Shown here: positions 19,097 through 26,544 of the stretch, piece after piece | Position numbering within the stretch: the stretch's first letter is position 1 | Layout: each line of letters starts with the position of its first letter | Source of the DNA: an uncultured Pelagibacteraceae bacterium | GTDB lineage: Bacteria; Pseudomonadota; Alphaproteobacteria; Pelagibacterales; Pelagibacteraceae | DNA length: 64,000 nt | Assembly: GCA_902594705.1 (NCBI GenBank) | Contig: CACJNI010000003.1 | Location: 62,001-126,000, forward strand | Direction: 5' to 3' | Translations under genes and position numbers: made by a program | The notes under the pieces: generated by a model | Databases searched by the model: none | What the model saw: the letters and a program-made list of their open reading frames with translations, nothing else | What the model was told of the DNA's origin: nothing

Positions 19097-19521
19097 TTTT
19101 TAGTTTATTCAGTAAAGAAAAAGAAAATAAAAATGATAAAAATCATTTGTCTTTAACCAGTATTGCTGCTCTTCTGATACATTCAGCTAGGATTGATGAA
19201 AATTTTACTGAAAAGGAAAGATCTATAATTAAAAGAGCACTAAAGGAAATGGGTGCTGACGAGAATAGTTTAGAAGAAATAATAAAAGATGCAGAATTAA
19301 AAGAACGTGATTCAAATCAAATTTTAGAATTTACTAGAGAGGTAAAAAATAAAAGCCTCGAAGAAAAGAAAATAGTTATAGAAGCACTATGGAATATTAT
19401 ATATTCAGATGAAAAAGCTGACTTATACGAAAGTAATTTAATGAGAAGATTGTCTGGATTGCTCTATCTTGATACAAAAACAGTGGGTGATATAAAAGAA
19501 AAAGTTAAATCAAATCAATGA
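19093..19521 (+). CDS. TerB-like (tellurite resistance TerB family) helical protein
   Basis: 142 residues, almost entirely predicted alpha helix, with the acidic repeats typical of TerB-like domains: [19 protein letters not shown] at residues 30-48 and [19 protein letters not shown] toward the C-terminus. TerB proteins bind divalent metal; the biochemical role of this soluble stand-alone type is unknown and it need not confer tellurite resistance. It overlaps both the helicase gene and fdxA by 4 bp (ATGA-type junctions), so the three are translationally coupled. Confidence 0.75.
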   Translation: MIFSLFSKEKENKNDKNHLSLTSIAALLIHSARIDENFTEKERSIIKRALKEMGADENSLEEIIKDAELKERDSNQILEFTREVKNKSLEEKKIVIEALWNIIYSDEKADLYESNLMRRLSGLLYLDTKTVGDIKEKVKSNQ

Positions 19522-19844
19522 CATATCTGGTCAATGATAAATGCATAAAATGTAAGCATACAACTTGCGTTGATGTCTGCCCTGTTGATTGTTTCTACGA
19601 GGGAAAAAATATGCTTGTAATTAAACCTGATGAGTGTATAGATTGTGGCGTTTGCGAGCCTGAGTGTCCGATAGACGCTATAATAACGGATTCTGAAAAA
19701 GGTAGTGAAAAATGGTTAGAAGTTAATAAAAAGTATTCAGAGATATGGCCAAATATCTCTGAAGCAAAAGAACCTCTGCCAGATCATGAAAAATATAAAA
19801 ATGAAGAAAATAAGTTTGATAAATACTTTAAAGAAAACATTTAA
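19518..19844 (+). CDS. fdxA: 7Fe ferredoxin FdxA
   Basis: 108 residues, the usual size for the FdxA family of [3Fe-4S][4Fe-4S] ferredoxins. Ligands are in [18 protein letters not shown] near the N-terminus and in [17 protein letters not shown] in the second half. The third Cys of the first cluster site is displaced as in 7Fe proteins. The C-terminal tail is acidic. It is an electron carrier of unknown partner, conserved next to carD in alphaproteobacteria. The ATG lies in an ATGA overlap with the preceding stop. Confidence 0.93.
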   Translation: MTYLVNDKCIKCKHTTCVDVCPVDCFYEGKNMLVIKPDECIDCGVCEPECPIDAIITDSEKGSEKWLEVNKKYSEIWPNISEAKEPLPDHEKYKNEENKFDKYFKENI

Positions 19845-20664
19845 AAAAAAAAATCCTGTAAAAAAAAAAAATATAAAACTAAGTGTTAAAACAAAAAAAA
19901 TAAAATCTACTGTTAAAAAAAAAAATAAATCATTACCAAAAGAAAAAAAAATAAAAATTCCAAAAAAAGTTGTTAAATCAATTATTAAACCAAAACAGCT
20001 AAGAAAAGAAAAAAAAGATAATGCGGAGTCAAACACAAATTTACTTCGTATTTCAAAAAATAACGAGCAAAAGCCGGAAATTAAAAAAGTAAAAAAACAG
20101 GGTACAGAAAAAAAGGAATACAAAGTTAAAGATTATGTCGTATACCCAAAACATGGTGTGGGTCAAATAACAGAATTTAAAAAAATGAGTATCGGTGGGA
20201 TCGATATTGAAGCATATATTCTTAAATTTGAAAAAGATAAAGCTAACGGGATGGTGCCTGTAAATAAACAATCGCACTTAAGACCATTGGCAACAATAAA
20301 TCAGGTTAATAAATGTATTAGTATTCTCAAGAGTAAACCAAAGATTAAAAGAAGTATGTGGAGTAGAAGGGCTCAAGAGTATGAAGCAAAGATTTCTTCA
20401 GGTAAAATATACGAGCTTGCAGAGGTAGTAAGGGATCTTAATAAGGGAGATGATCTAATGGTTGACCAATCTTATAGTGAAAGACAACTTTTCGAAAAAG
20501 CATATGATAGAATACTTAGTGAATTTCAGATTGTCTTAAATTTAAGTTTTGAGGATACGCAAAAGAAACTTGATAAAGCTTTAAAAAGGAATCTTGAAAA
20601 ACAAGTTCAAAAGATTGAGGCAAAACCTGCTGAAGAAGGTATCACAGAAGAAATAGCAAAATAA
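19801..20664 (+). CDS. carD: CarD-family RNA polymerase-binding regulator with long Lys-rich N-terminal tail
   Basis: The C-terminal ~175 residues are a CarD protein: the Tudor-like RNA-polymerase interaction domain begins [14 protein letters not shown] and ends [12 protein letters not shown], followed by the helical DNA-contacting domain ([14 protein letters not shown]). CarD stabilises open complexes at promoters. About 110 residues of Lys-rich low-complexity sequence precede it, encoded across runs of 11 and 12 adenines. The start is uncertain: in-frame ATGs at 19786 and 19801 and a TTG at 19816 all lie inside fdxA, none with a ribosome site; no start exists after the fdxA stop before the CarD domain. 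The gene ends at a strong hairpin (20668-20702). Confidence 0.85.
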   Translation: MKKISLINTLKKTFKKKNPVKKKNIKLSVKTKKIKSTVKKKNKSLPKEKKIKIPKKVVKSIIKPKQLRKEKKDNAESNTNLLRISKNNEQKPEIKKVKKQGTEKKEYKVKDYVVYPKHGVGQITEFKKMSIGGIDIEAYILKFEKDKANGMVPVNKQSHLRPLATINQVNKCISILKSKPKIKRSMWSRRAQEYEAKISSGKIYELAEVVRDLNKGDDLMVDQSYSERQLFEKAYDRILSEFQIVLNLSFEDTQKKLDKALKRNLEKQVQKIEAKPAEEGITEEIAK

Positions 20665-20667
20665 AAA

Positions 20668-20702
20668 AAACGCTTCCCACGCAAGCGCCATGAGAAGCGT
20701 TT
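20668..20702. terminator. Bidirectional intrinsic terminator between carD and the Lys-rich micro-gene
   Basis: The inverted repeat AAACGCTTC (20668-20676) and GAAGCGTTT (20694-20702) makes a 9-bp stem with a 17-nt loop. On the minus strand the stem is followed by a run of T residues, which gives a canonical terminator for the gene at 20721-20804. On the plus strand it follows the carD stop by 3 bp and is trailed by a weaker T tract. The convergent genes thus share one hairpin. Confidence 0.8.
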
Positions 20703-20720
20703 GTTAAAAAGAATACTAAA

Positions 20721-20804
20721 CTATTTTCTTCTTTTCTTTTTAGCTTTTTTCTTAGCTTTTTTCTTAGTTTTCTTTTTAGCAGCTTTTTTTCTTCTTTTAG
20801 CCAT
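20721..20804 (-). CDS. 27-residue Lys/Arg-rich micro-protein (histone-tail-like)
   Basis: On the minus strand an ATG at 20804 opens a 27-codon frame ending in TAG. The product consists of 16 Lys, 4 Arg, 5 Ala, one Thr and the initial Met, in the order MAKRRKK, then repeated AKKK blocks, ending KKRRK. It has a strong ribosome binding site GGGAG (20811-20815), spaced 6 nt, a small inverted repeat in its leader (20827-20845) and its own terminator hairpin. That full set of expression signals argues for a real, probably abundant, nucleic-acid-binding peptide. Similar very basic small proteins resemble histone H1 tails or ribosomal accessory peptides; the role is unknown. Confidence 0.7.
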   Translation of the reverse strand: MAKRRKKAAKKKTKKKAKKKAKKKRRK

Positions 20805-20990
20805 CTTTAGCTCCCTTTTTTTAATTACGAATCTTTTTGATTCGTTTAGTTACCTTTTTGTAATTTTTTTGAATAGTTATGTCAATTACATAATTTTTTG
20901 TATTTTATTATTTTTTTTTTTTAAAAATAAAAAAATTAATAATTAAAAAAAAGTTAAGTAAAATAAGGATTATTAAACAAATTTTTTCAA

Positions 20991-22700
20991 TTAATTATAA
21001 AGATTTTCAAAATTGTTTTTATATTTATTTATAATTTTGTATCTTTTTAACTTTAGTGTTGGTGTTAACATTCCATTCTCAATTGAAAACTTTTCTTTTA
21101 TTAAAAAAAACTTTTTAATATTTTCTATTTTTGAAAAATTATTGTTTAAATTATTTATTGCATTATTAATTTCTTCATTTTTAATATTACTAAATTCATC
21201 ATTTAATACTAATAACGCTACCAAATAAGGTTTGTTGTCTCCATATACTACTGCTTGATCAATAAATTCTAAATTTACTAATTCATTTTCAATTTTTAGT
21301 GGAGAAATATTATCCCCGCCAGGAGTAATAAGAATATCTTTTTTTCTATCAGTAATTTTTAAATAATTATTTTCAAATACTCCAATATCTCCAGTGTGTA
21401 GCCACCCATCTTTCAAAACTTTATCGGTCTCTTCTTTATTGTTCCAATAACCCAACATTACATTTTCACCTTTTACTAAAATTTCACCATCTTCAGCTAT
21501 TTTTACTGTATTTCCCTTAAATGGTGGGCCAACAGTATCTATTCTAATATCATCTATTGGATTACAGCTTACCACTGGAGAAGTTTCGGTTAAGCCATAA
21601 CCTTGCAGAGTTGGTAAGCCAATAGCATTAAGAAAATATCCAACTTCTTTATCTAGAGCACCTCCTCCTGAAACGAATGTTTTAAGAGATCCACCAAATT
21701 GAGATTTTATTTTTTTTCTAACTAATTTCTCTAAGATGCTGTCTAGCGTCTTTTCAAAAAAAGTTAAATTTTCTTTTTTTATTTTTTTTAGACCTAGTTC
21801 TAACATTTTAAATATTAATTTTTTTTTTAATCCTGTAGATTTTTTAAAACTTGCATTAATTTTTTGATAAAGATTTTGATAGAATCTTGGCACAGCAGTC
21901 ATAATTTCTGGCGAACAGTCACCCATATTTTTTACTAATTTATCAATGCTCTCTGCATAAAAAATTCTAGCTGCGACAGTAATTTGTACAAATTGAACGG
22001 TGTGCTCGTAAGAATGAGAAAGTGGAAGCCATGTAAGAAACCTGGGTTGTTGTTTAGTTAATAATGGTTTTAGAATATCTATTGCACCCTCGCAATTATT
22101 TAAGATGCCTCCATGGCTTAAAATCACTCCCTTGGGATTTCCTTGCGTACCTGAAGTATAAATTATGCAAGAAGGATCTTTTCTTAAGGCTAAAGATTTG
22201 TGAATTGGTAAGTTATCTTTATTATTTTTTTTTTTTAAGTCTTCTAAATTAACATACTCAAATTCAACATTAGGTAATTTTTCAAAGGAAAATATTTTTT
22301 TTATAAATTTTTTGTCCTTAATAATGTTTTTTAACTTATTAAATTGTCCAATGTTTGAAACAAAAATTATACTCGGAGTACAATCATTGATAATATAATT
22401 ATAGTCATTTTCTGCATAAGTTGTGTAAGCAGGAACAGTTATCCCATCTGATAGCATAATAGACAAGTCTGAAATAAACCATTCTGGTCTATTTTCTGAA
22501 ATTAATAAACATCTATCACCTTTTGATATTACTTTTCTTAATTCATTGGAAACTAAATTAATAAAATCGTAGGTTTCTTGCCAAGAGTAATTTTTTCTTT
22601 TATCACCTAAAGTTGATAATAAAATTTTATTTTTATCAATTTGTTTATTAAATTGATCAAAAAATAATTCAGTTAAATTATTAATTTGTTTTAAGTTCAT
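20991..22700 (-). CDS. Long-chain acyl-CoA synthetase (AMP-binding)
   Basis: 569 residues from the chosen ATG. The AMP-binding P-loop IIYTSGTQGNPKG sits near residue 180, LQGYGLTETSPVVSCNP is the A5 motif, and DGWLHTGDIGVFENNYLKITDRKKD contains the adenylate-binding Asp and the hinge. The closest family is the eukaryote-like/FAA1-type long-chain fatty acid CoA ligase. An upstream in-frame ATG at 22718 lies inside the tRNA-Leu gene and adds MPTKKY, so the ATG at 22700 is preferred. It begins only 8 nt after the CCA end of the tRNA, so the message is probably released from a tRNA-mRNA precursor with almost no leader. Confidence 0.88.
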   Translation of the reverse strand: MNLKQINNLTELFFDQFNKQIDKNKILLSTLGDKRKNYSWQETYDFINLVSNELRKVISKGDRCLLISENRPEWFISDLSIMLSDGITVPAYTTYAENDYNYIINDCTPSIIFVSNIGQFNKLKNIIKDKKFIKKIFSFEKLPNVEFEYVNLEDLKKKNNKDNLPIHKSLALRKDPSCIIYTSGTQGNPKGVILSHGGILNNCEGAIDILKPLLTKQQPRFLTWLPLSHSYEHTVQFVQITVAARIFYAESIDKLVKNMGDCSPEIMTAVPRFYQNLYQKINASFKKSTGLKKKLIFKMLELGLKKIKKENLTFFEKTLDSILEKLVRKKIKSQFGGSLKTFVSGGGALDKEVGYFLNAIGLPTLQGYGLTETSPVVSCNPIDDIRIDTVGPPFKGNTVKIAEDGEILVKGENVMLGYWNNKEETDKVLKDGWLHTGDIGVFENNYLKITDRKKDILITPGGDNISPLKIENELVNLEFIDQAVVYGDNKPYLVALLVLNDEFSNIKNEEINNAINNLNNNFSKIENIKKFFLIKEKFSIENGMLTPTLKLKRYKIINKYKNNFENLYN

Positions 22701-22708
22701 ATATTTTT

Positions 22709-22795
22709 TGGTGGGCAAAGAGAGAATCGAACTCTCACAGTATTGCTACTATTGGATTTTGAGTCCAACGCGTCTACCAGTTCCGCCATTCGCCC
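22709..22795 (-). tRNA. tRNA-Leu (CAA)
   Basis: An 87-nt class II tRNA: the acceptor GGGCGAA pairs with TTTGCCC, the D-arm has the Leu-type GGCGGAACTGGTAGACGC, the anticodon stem TTGGA/TCCAA encloses CTCAAAA (anticodon CAA), there is a long variable arm, T-stem GAGAG/CTCTC, discriminator A and encoded CCA. It reads UUG codons. The acyl-CoA ligase gene follows immediately on the same strand. Confidence 0.97.
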
Positions 22796-22860
22796 ATTTA
22801 TTTTTGGTTTCATAGAATATAAATAATAGTATTAAAACACTATTTATATTAAAAGAAAAT

Positions 22861-23469
22861 ATGTTTAAGGAACTATTTATTAAAACAATTAAACTAGCAG
22901 GACATAAAAATTCAAAAAAAATTTTAGGATTTATATCTTTTATTGAGAGTTTCATATTTCCTATTCCACCAGATGTTCTTATTATTCCAATGACTATTGC
23001 TGACAGACAAAGATGGATGAAGATAGCAATTATTGCTACGACAGGATCCGTCTTAGGTGCATGTTTGGGGTATTTAATAGGATATGTTTTTTTCAATGAA
23101 ATTGGGATTAAGATTTTTGAACTTTACGGTGTAGATAATACTTCATTTTTAAAAGATAAAATTTCATCAGATGGAGGGGTTTTTGCATGGGCAACGTTGC
23201 TGGCTATAGCAGGTTTTACACCCATCCCATTTAAATTACTAACAATAACTAGTGGTTTTGTTCAATTTAATATTGTTTATTTTATAATTGTCTCTTTGCT
23301 AACAAGAGGATCTAGATTTTTTATTATAGCTTTTTTGGTTGGAAATTTTGGTCCAGCTATGAAAACAATAATTGAAAAAAAACTGCTTAAATTTTCAATT
23401 GTAATCTCAATTGTATTAATAGTTTTTGCTTTTTTAATTTATAAATTTTTCCAAAACTTTATGAACTAA
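22861..23469 (+). CDS. YqaA/DedA-type (VTT domain) inner membrane protein
   Basis: 202 residues with about four or five hydrophobic segments. The N-terminal part FIESFIFPIPPDVLIIPMT and the central GATTGSVLG-like segment followed by GYLIGY match the YqaA branch of the SNARE-associated/VTT family. Later, AGFTPIPFKLLTITSGF is the conserved re-entrant region with the functionally important Pro and Lys. Such proteins are proposed lipid scramblases or proton-coupled transporters. The next gene, dsbB, starts 1 bp after its stop. An AT-rich inverted repeat lies just upstream (22817-22849). Confidence 0.8.
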   Translation: MFKELFIKTIKLAGHKNSKKILGFISFIESFIFPIPPDVLIIPMTIADRQRWMKIAIIATTGSVLGACLGYLIGYVFFNEIGIKIFELYGVDNTSFLKDKISSDGGVFAWATLLAIAGFTPIPFKLLTITSGFVQFNIVYFIIVSLLTRGSRFFIIAFLVGNFGPAMKTIIEKKLLKFSIVISIVLIVFAFLIYKFFQNFMN

Positions 23470-23470
23470 A

Positions 23471-23944
23471 ATGAATTTTATTTTAAAAAGAAAAAATATT
23501 TATTTATTAATTTTTATATACTCAATTTTTGCCATATTATCTGCAATCTATATTGAAAAAGTTTTAGGGTATTTGCCGTGTAAATTATGTATTTATCAAA
23601 GAATTCCTTTTTTAATAGCGATCTTCATTTGTTTTTTGGGATATAACTATTTTAAATCTGATAGAATATTAATTGCTTTAATCATTACATTCACACTAAG
23701 CACTGTTATTGCGGGATATCATTTTGGTATAGAAAATGACATTTTTGAGGAATATGCTGGTTGTACAAATACAAATATAGATATCACGAATAAAGAAAAA
23801 ATAATCGAAAGTCTTGGAATGATTAAAAATTGTAAAGATGTAGAGTTTACTATTTTAGGCATATCTTTATCTGGATTGAATTTTTTTACATCTTTACTAA
23901 TTGTATTATTTTCGCTAAGAGCACTTGTTTATGAAAAAGACTAA
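23471..23944 (+). CDS. dsbB: Disulfide bond formation protein B
   Basis: 157 residues with four predicted transmembrane helices. The first periplasmic loop has CKLC in GYLPCKLCIYQRIPF; the second Cys pair, Cys in EEYAGCTN and MIKNCKDVEF, lies in the longer second loop. This is the DsbB layout for re-oxidising DsbA using ubiquinone. No dsbA is seen in the window. The 3' end overlaps coq7 (a ubiquinone-biosynthesis gene) by 14 bp, a functionally sensible pairing. Confidence 0.88.
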   Translation: MNFILKRKNIYLLIFIYSIFAILSAIYIEKVLGYLPCKLCIYQRIPFLIAIFICFLGYNYFKSDRILIALIITFTLSTVIAGYHFGIENDIFEEYAGCTNTNIDITNKEKIIESLGMIKNCKDVEFTILGISLSGLNFFTSLLIVLFSLRALVYEKD

Positions 23945-24464
23945 CAAGAAAAAATTAGAAGAATTTATTAGAGTTGATCACGCAGGTGAAAGAGGTGCAA
24001 TTAAAATATATGAAGGTCAACTTTTAGCACTGAAAACATTTAAAAAAGATCCTGAACTATTAAAATTAGTTGAAGAAATGAGAGAACATGAGCAAGAACA
24101 TAGTGATTTTTTTGAAAATGAAATTAGAGAAAGAAATATAAAACCAACTAAATTTTTACCACTATGGGATTTATTAGGAGTAGGTTTAGGTTTCGGCTCA
24201 ACAATATTAGGAAAAAAGGCAGCAATGCTGTGTACAGCCTCAGTTGAGGAAGTAATTGATAAACATTACCAAAGTCAAATAGATCAATTACAAGATGACG
24301 AGAAAAAACTTAGAGAAAAAATTAAAAAATTTAGAGCTGATGAATTGGAACATAAAGATATTGCATATGAGCACGGCGCAACAAAAAAAGGATTATATTC
24401 AGTAATGGATAAAATTATTAAAACTGGCTCAAAAATTGCTATAAATATCTCTGAAAAAATTTAA
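23931..24464 (+). CDS. coq7: Demethoxyubiquinone hydroxylase, Coq7 family
   Basis: 177 residues. A carboxylate-bridged di-iron protein with the duplicated helical bundle: the ligands are in FIRVDHAGERGAIKIYEG, MREHEQEHSDFF, ASVEEVIDKHY and RADELEHKDIAYEHGA. It hydroxylates the ubiquinone ring at C6. The ATG at 23931 is chosen; a TTG two codons upstream is unlikely. ubiE and ubiB of the same pathway lie elsewhere in this window. The last bases TTAA are shared with the convergent HNH gene. Confidence 0.93.
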   Translation: MKKTNKKKLEEFIRVDHAGERGAIKIYEGQLLALKTFKKDPELLKLVEEMREHEQEHSDFFENEIRERNIKPTKFLPLWDLLGVGLGFGSTILGKKAAMLCTASVEEVIDKHYQSQIDQLQDDEKKLREKIKKFRADELEHKDIAYEHGATKKGLYSVMDKIIKTGSKIAINISEKI

Positions 24465-25033
24465 CTAGGATCTAATTCCACATCCCAATATAAATAATCC
24501 ATCCAACTGCTGTGTAGAAAATTAGGAGGAAAATTCTTCCCATTTCTATGAAGATCTTCTGTTGTTGGTTGAAATGGCCATTGATTTAACTTCATTCCAG
24601 AATTTTTTAACAACCTCCCACCTTTTTTTACATTACATGCTGAGCAAGCAGTAACAACGTTTTCCCAATCAGTTTTACCACCTTTTGATCTTGGAAGAAG
24701 GTGGTCAAAAGTTAGTTCATCATTGCTTCCACAATATTGACAACTAAACTTATCCCGTAAAAAAACATTAAATCTTGTGAAATTTGGATTTGAACGAGGC
24801 TTTATAAAAGATTTTAATGCAATAACACTCGGTAACTGCATAGAAAATGACGGGCTTCTTATCATCCTATCATAATGACTTACAATTGAGACTCTATCCA
24901 AAAATACAGATTTAATAGCATCTTGCCATGACCATAATGATAAAGGATAATAACTTAATGGTCTATAATCTGCGTTAAGAACTAGAGCTGGACATTTTTC
25001 GAGTGAAAGGTTTTCATTGATCATTAAAGTCAT
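24461..25033 (-). CDS. HNH endonuclease family protein
   Basis: 190 residues. The HNH core is FSCQYCGSNDELTFDHLLP, then RSKGGKTDWENVVTACSACNVKKGGR: two CxxC zinc ligands, the catalytic His of DHLLPRSKGG and the Asn of WENVV. The N-terminal half (LVLNADYRPLSYYPLSLWSWQDAIK) is that of the widespread stand-alone HNH proteins in alphaproteobacteria. These are not clearly linked to restriction or defence; the role is unknown. The neighbours give no defence context. Confidence 0.82.
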   Translation of the reverse strand: MTLMINENLSLEKCPALVLNADYRPLSYYPLSLWSWQDAIKSVFLDRVSIVSHYDRMIRSPSFSMQLPSVIALKSFIKPRSNPNFTRFNVFLRDKFSCQYCGSNDELTFDHLLPRSKGGKTDWENVVTACSACNVKKGGRLLKNSGMKLNQWPFQPTTEDLHRNGKNFPPNFLHSSWMDYLYWDVELDPS

Positions 25034-25091
25034 AATTATTTAATATATTATATATTATTATTAATCAATGTAACAAAAAAGTTGATTCTCT

Positions 25092-25748
25092 TTAAATATC
25101 AAAATTATCTTTGATAAATTTTAATGCATTACTTGAAGCTTCAATTGGTATATGATGGTCGCAGTCTTTGATCATTAAAGTTTCTATACTAATATTATTG
25201 CGTGTAAAAAAATCTTTTGCTTCCAATAAATTATAAGGTGGAACTATTTCATCTGATTCACCATGAATTAATAAAGTTTTTGTTTTAGAAATTAATCTTA
25301 AACTAAGATCCTCTTTATCTATAATCTTTCCAGAAAATCCAACAATACAATTAAAAGGATCCTTAGAAGTTAAGCCCAAGTTTATTGACATCATGCAACC
25401 CTGACTAAATCCAGATAAACAAATCTTTGAATTTTCCAAATTATATTCTGCTTTAACTTCATCTATGTATTTTCTTAATTTATCTTCAGCTTTTTTCACT
25501 TCATTTAAAATATAATTTTTATCATTTGTTTCTAAATCAAACCATTGATAACCAATTGGATTAATTTTACATGGTTCATGTCCATTTGGACATAAGAATA
25601 CTGTATTAGTTAAAAACCTTTTCCAATTCAGAGTTAACATGCTTATATCTTTTCCATCTCCACCATATCCATGAAGTAAAATTACCGCATTTTTGATGTC
25701 AGACCCATTTTCAGGTTTTATAATTGTTGATTCAAGGCAAAATGTCAT
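25092..25748 (-). CDS. Carboxylesterase/phospholipase-like alpha/beta hydrolase
   Basis: 218 residues of the acyl-protein thioesterase/YpfH-like family. The oxyanion-hole region is NAVILLHGYGGDGKD; the catalytic Ser is in LSGFSQGCMMS, the Asp in LIHGESDEIVPP and the His in IKDCDHHIP. It hydrolyses ester or thioester bonds of small acyl substrates; the natural substrate is unknown. It is divergent from the HIG1 gene across 49 bp. Confidence 0.85.
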   Translation of the reverse strand: MTFCLESTIIKPENGSDIKNAVILLHGYGGDGKDISMLTLNWKRFLTNTVFLCPNGHEPCKINPIGYQWFDLETNDKNYILNEVKKAEDKLRKYIDEVKAEYNLENSKICLSGFSQGCMMSINLGLTSKDPFNCIVGFSGKIIDKEDLSLRLISKTKTLLIHGESDEIVPPYNLLEAKDFFTRNNISIETLMIKDCDHHIPIEASSNALKFIKDNFDI

Positions 25749-25797
25749 AGATAAGTAATTATGTTTTTTTATTTTAAAAAGAAACTAAAATCAAAGT

Positions 25798-25998
25798 ATG
25801 ATTTCTGAAATATTTGTTAAAATTGCAGCAATTGTTTTGCTTGCAGCTGTGGCTGTAGTCTTAATTCTTGGGATTAGAACTCTTTTTAAAGGAGACGGAG
25901 ATAAAAAAACATCTAACAAATTAATGCAGCTTAGAGTTTTATTACAATTTGTTGCTATAATTGTGCTCGTAGCATTAGCTTACTTTTATAAGAATTAA
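25798..25998 (+). CDS. HIG1-domain twin-transmembrane protein
   Basis: 66 residues. Two hydrophobic helices (about 8-27 and 46-63) flank a short Gly/Lys loop GIRTLFKGDGDKKTSNKLMQLR, which is the HIG1 (hypoxia-induced gene 1) pattern including the QLR after the loop. Homologues associate with cytochrome c oxidase and respiratory supercomplexes. The stop TAA shares TTAA with the convergent TlpA-like gene. Confidence 0.82.
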   Translation: MISEIFVKIAAIVLLAAVAVVLILGIRTLFKGDGDKKTSNKLMQLRVLLQFVAIIVLVALAYFYKN

Positions 25999-26525
25999 TT
26001 TAATTCATCTAACCACTTTAAAAATTCATCGCTGTTAAAATCTATTGAACCAACTATTCTTGCAAACTCATAACCGTCTTTATCGACAAATAGTGTTGTA
26101 GGTATTCCTCTTAATTTTAAATTTTTTGCAATTCCAGCACCATCACCAACAAAAACTTGTAATTCTTGTATGAGCAGGTCGTCGAAAAACTTCTTAGATT
26201 TACTAATATTTTCTCCACCTATATTTATTGGGATAATCTTTATTTTTTTTTCATCATTATTTATTTGAAGGTTATTTAAAGATGGCATTTCCTCTTTACA
26301 AGGAGCACACCATGTTGCCCAAAAATTCAAAATAATTAATTCAGATTTAAAATCTTTCAAATTAACTTTATTTCCAGCCTCATTTAAAAAGTCAAAAAAC
26401 TTAATTTTTTGTTTTTCCTCATAAATTATTAGATTTTTTATATTTGGCGCTTCTATTGAATATGAAGAGCTAAATGGTATGAAGTAAATAAATATTATTT
26501 TAATGGATATAAATATAAATTTCAT
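25995..26525 (-). CDS. TlpA-family periplasmic thiol-disulfide oxidoreductase
   Basis: 176 residues from the ATG at 26525. The N-terminal MKF plus hydrophobic segment is a signal anchor or signal peptide. The thioredoxin fold has the active site NFWATWCAPCKEEMPSL, and GIPTTLFVDKDG is the cis-Pro loop. It reduces periplasmic disulfides, often for cytochrome c maturation. Earlier in-frame starts at 26546 and 26564 run into argH and are less likely. It is divergent from argH with only 19 bp between start codons. Confidence 0.85.
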   Translation of the reverse strand: MKFIFISIKIIFIYFIPFSSSYSIEAPNIKNLIIYEEKQKIKFFDFLNEAGNKVNLKDFKSELIILNFWATWCAPCKEEMPSLNNLQINNDEKKIKIIPINIGGENISKSKKFFDDLLIQELQVFVGDGAGIAKNLKLRGIPTTLFVDKDGYEFARIVGSIDFNSDEFLKWLDELN

Positions 26526-26544
26526 AGATTTGTAATTGAATAAC

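Noticed and set aside
20701..20946. Phe/Leu-rich ORF of 81 codons on the plus strand
   Set aside because: It is the antisense of the Lys-rich micro-gene and the terminator; Lys codons read backwards give Phe/Leu. No ribosome site, and the opposite strand has one.
22749..23096. 115-codon minus-strand ORF over tRNA-Leu and the YqaA gene
   Set aside because: Covers a tRNA and the antisense strand of a recognised membrane protein.
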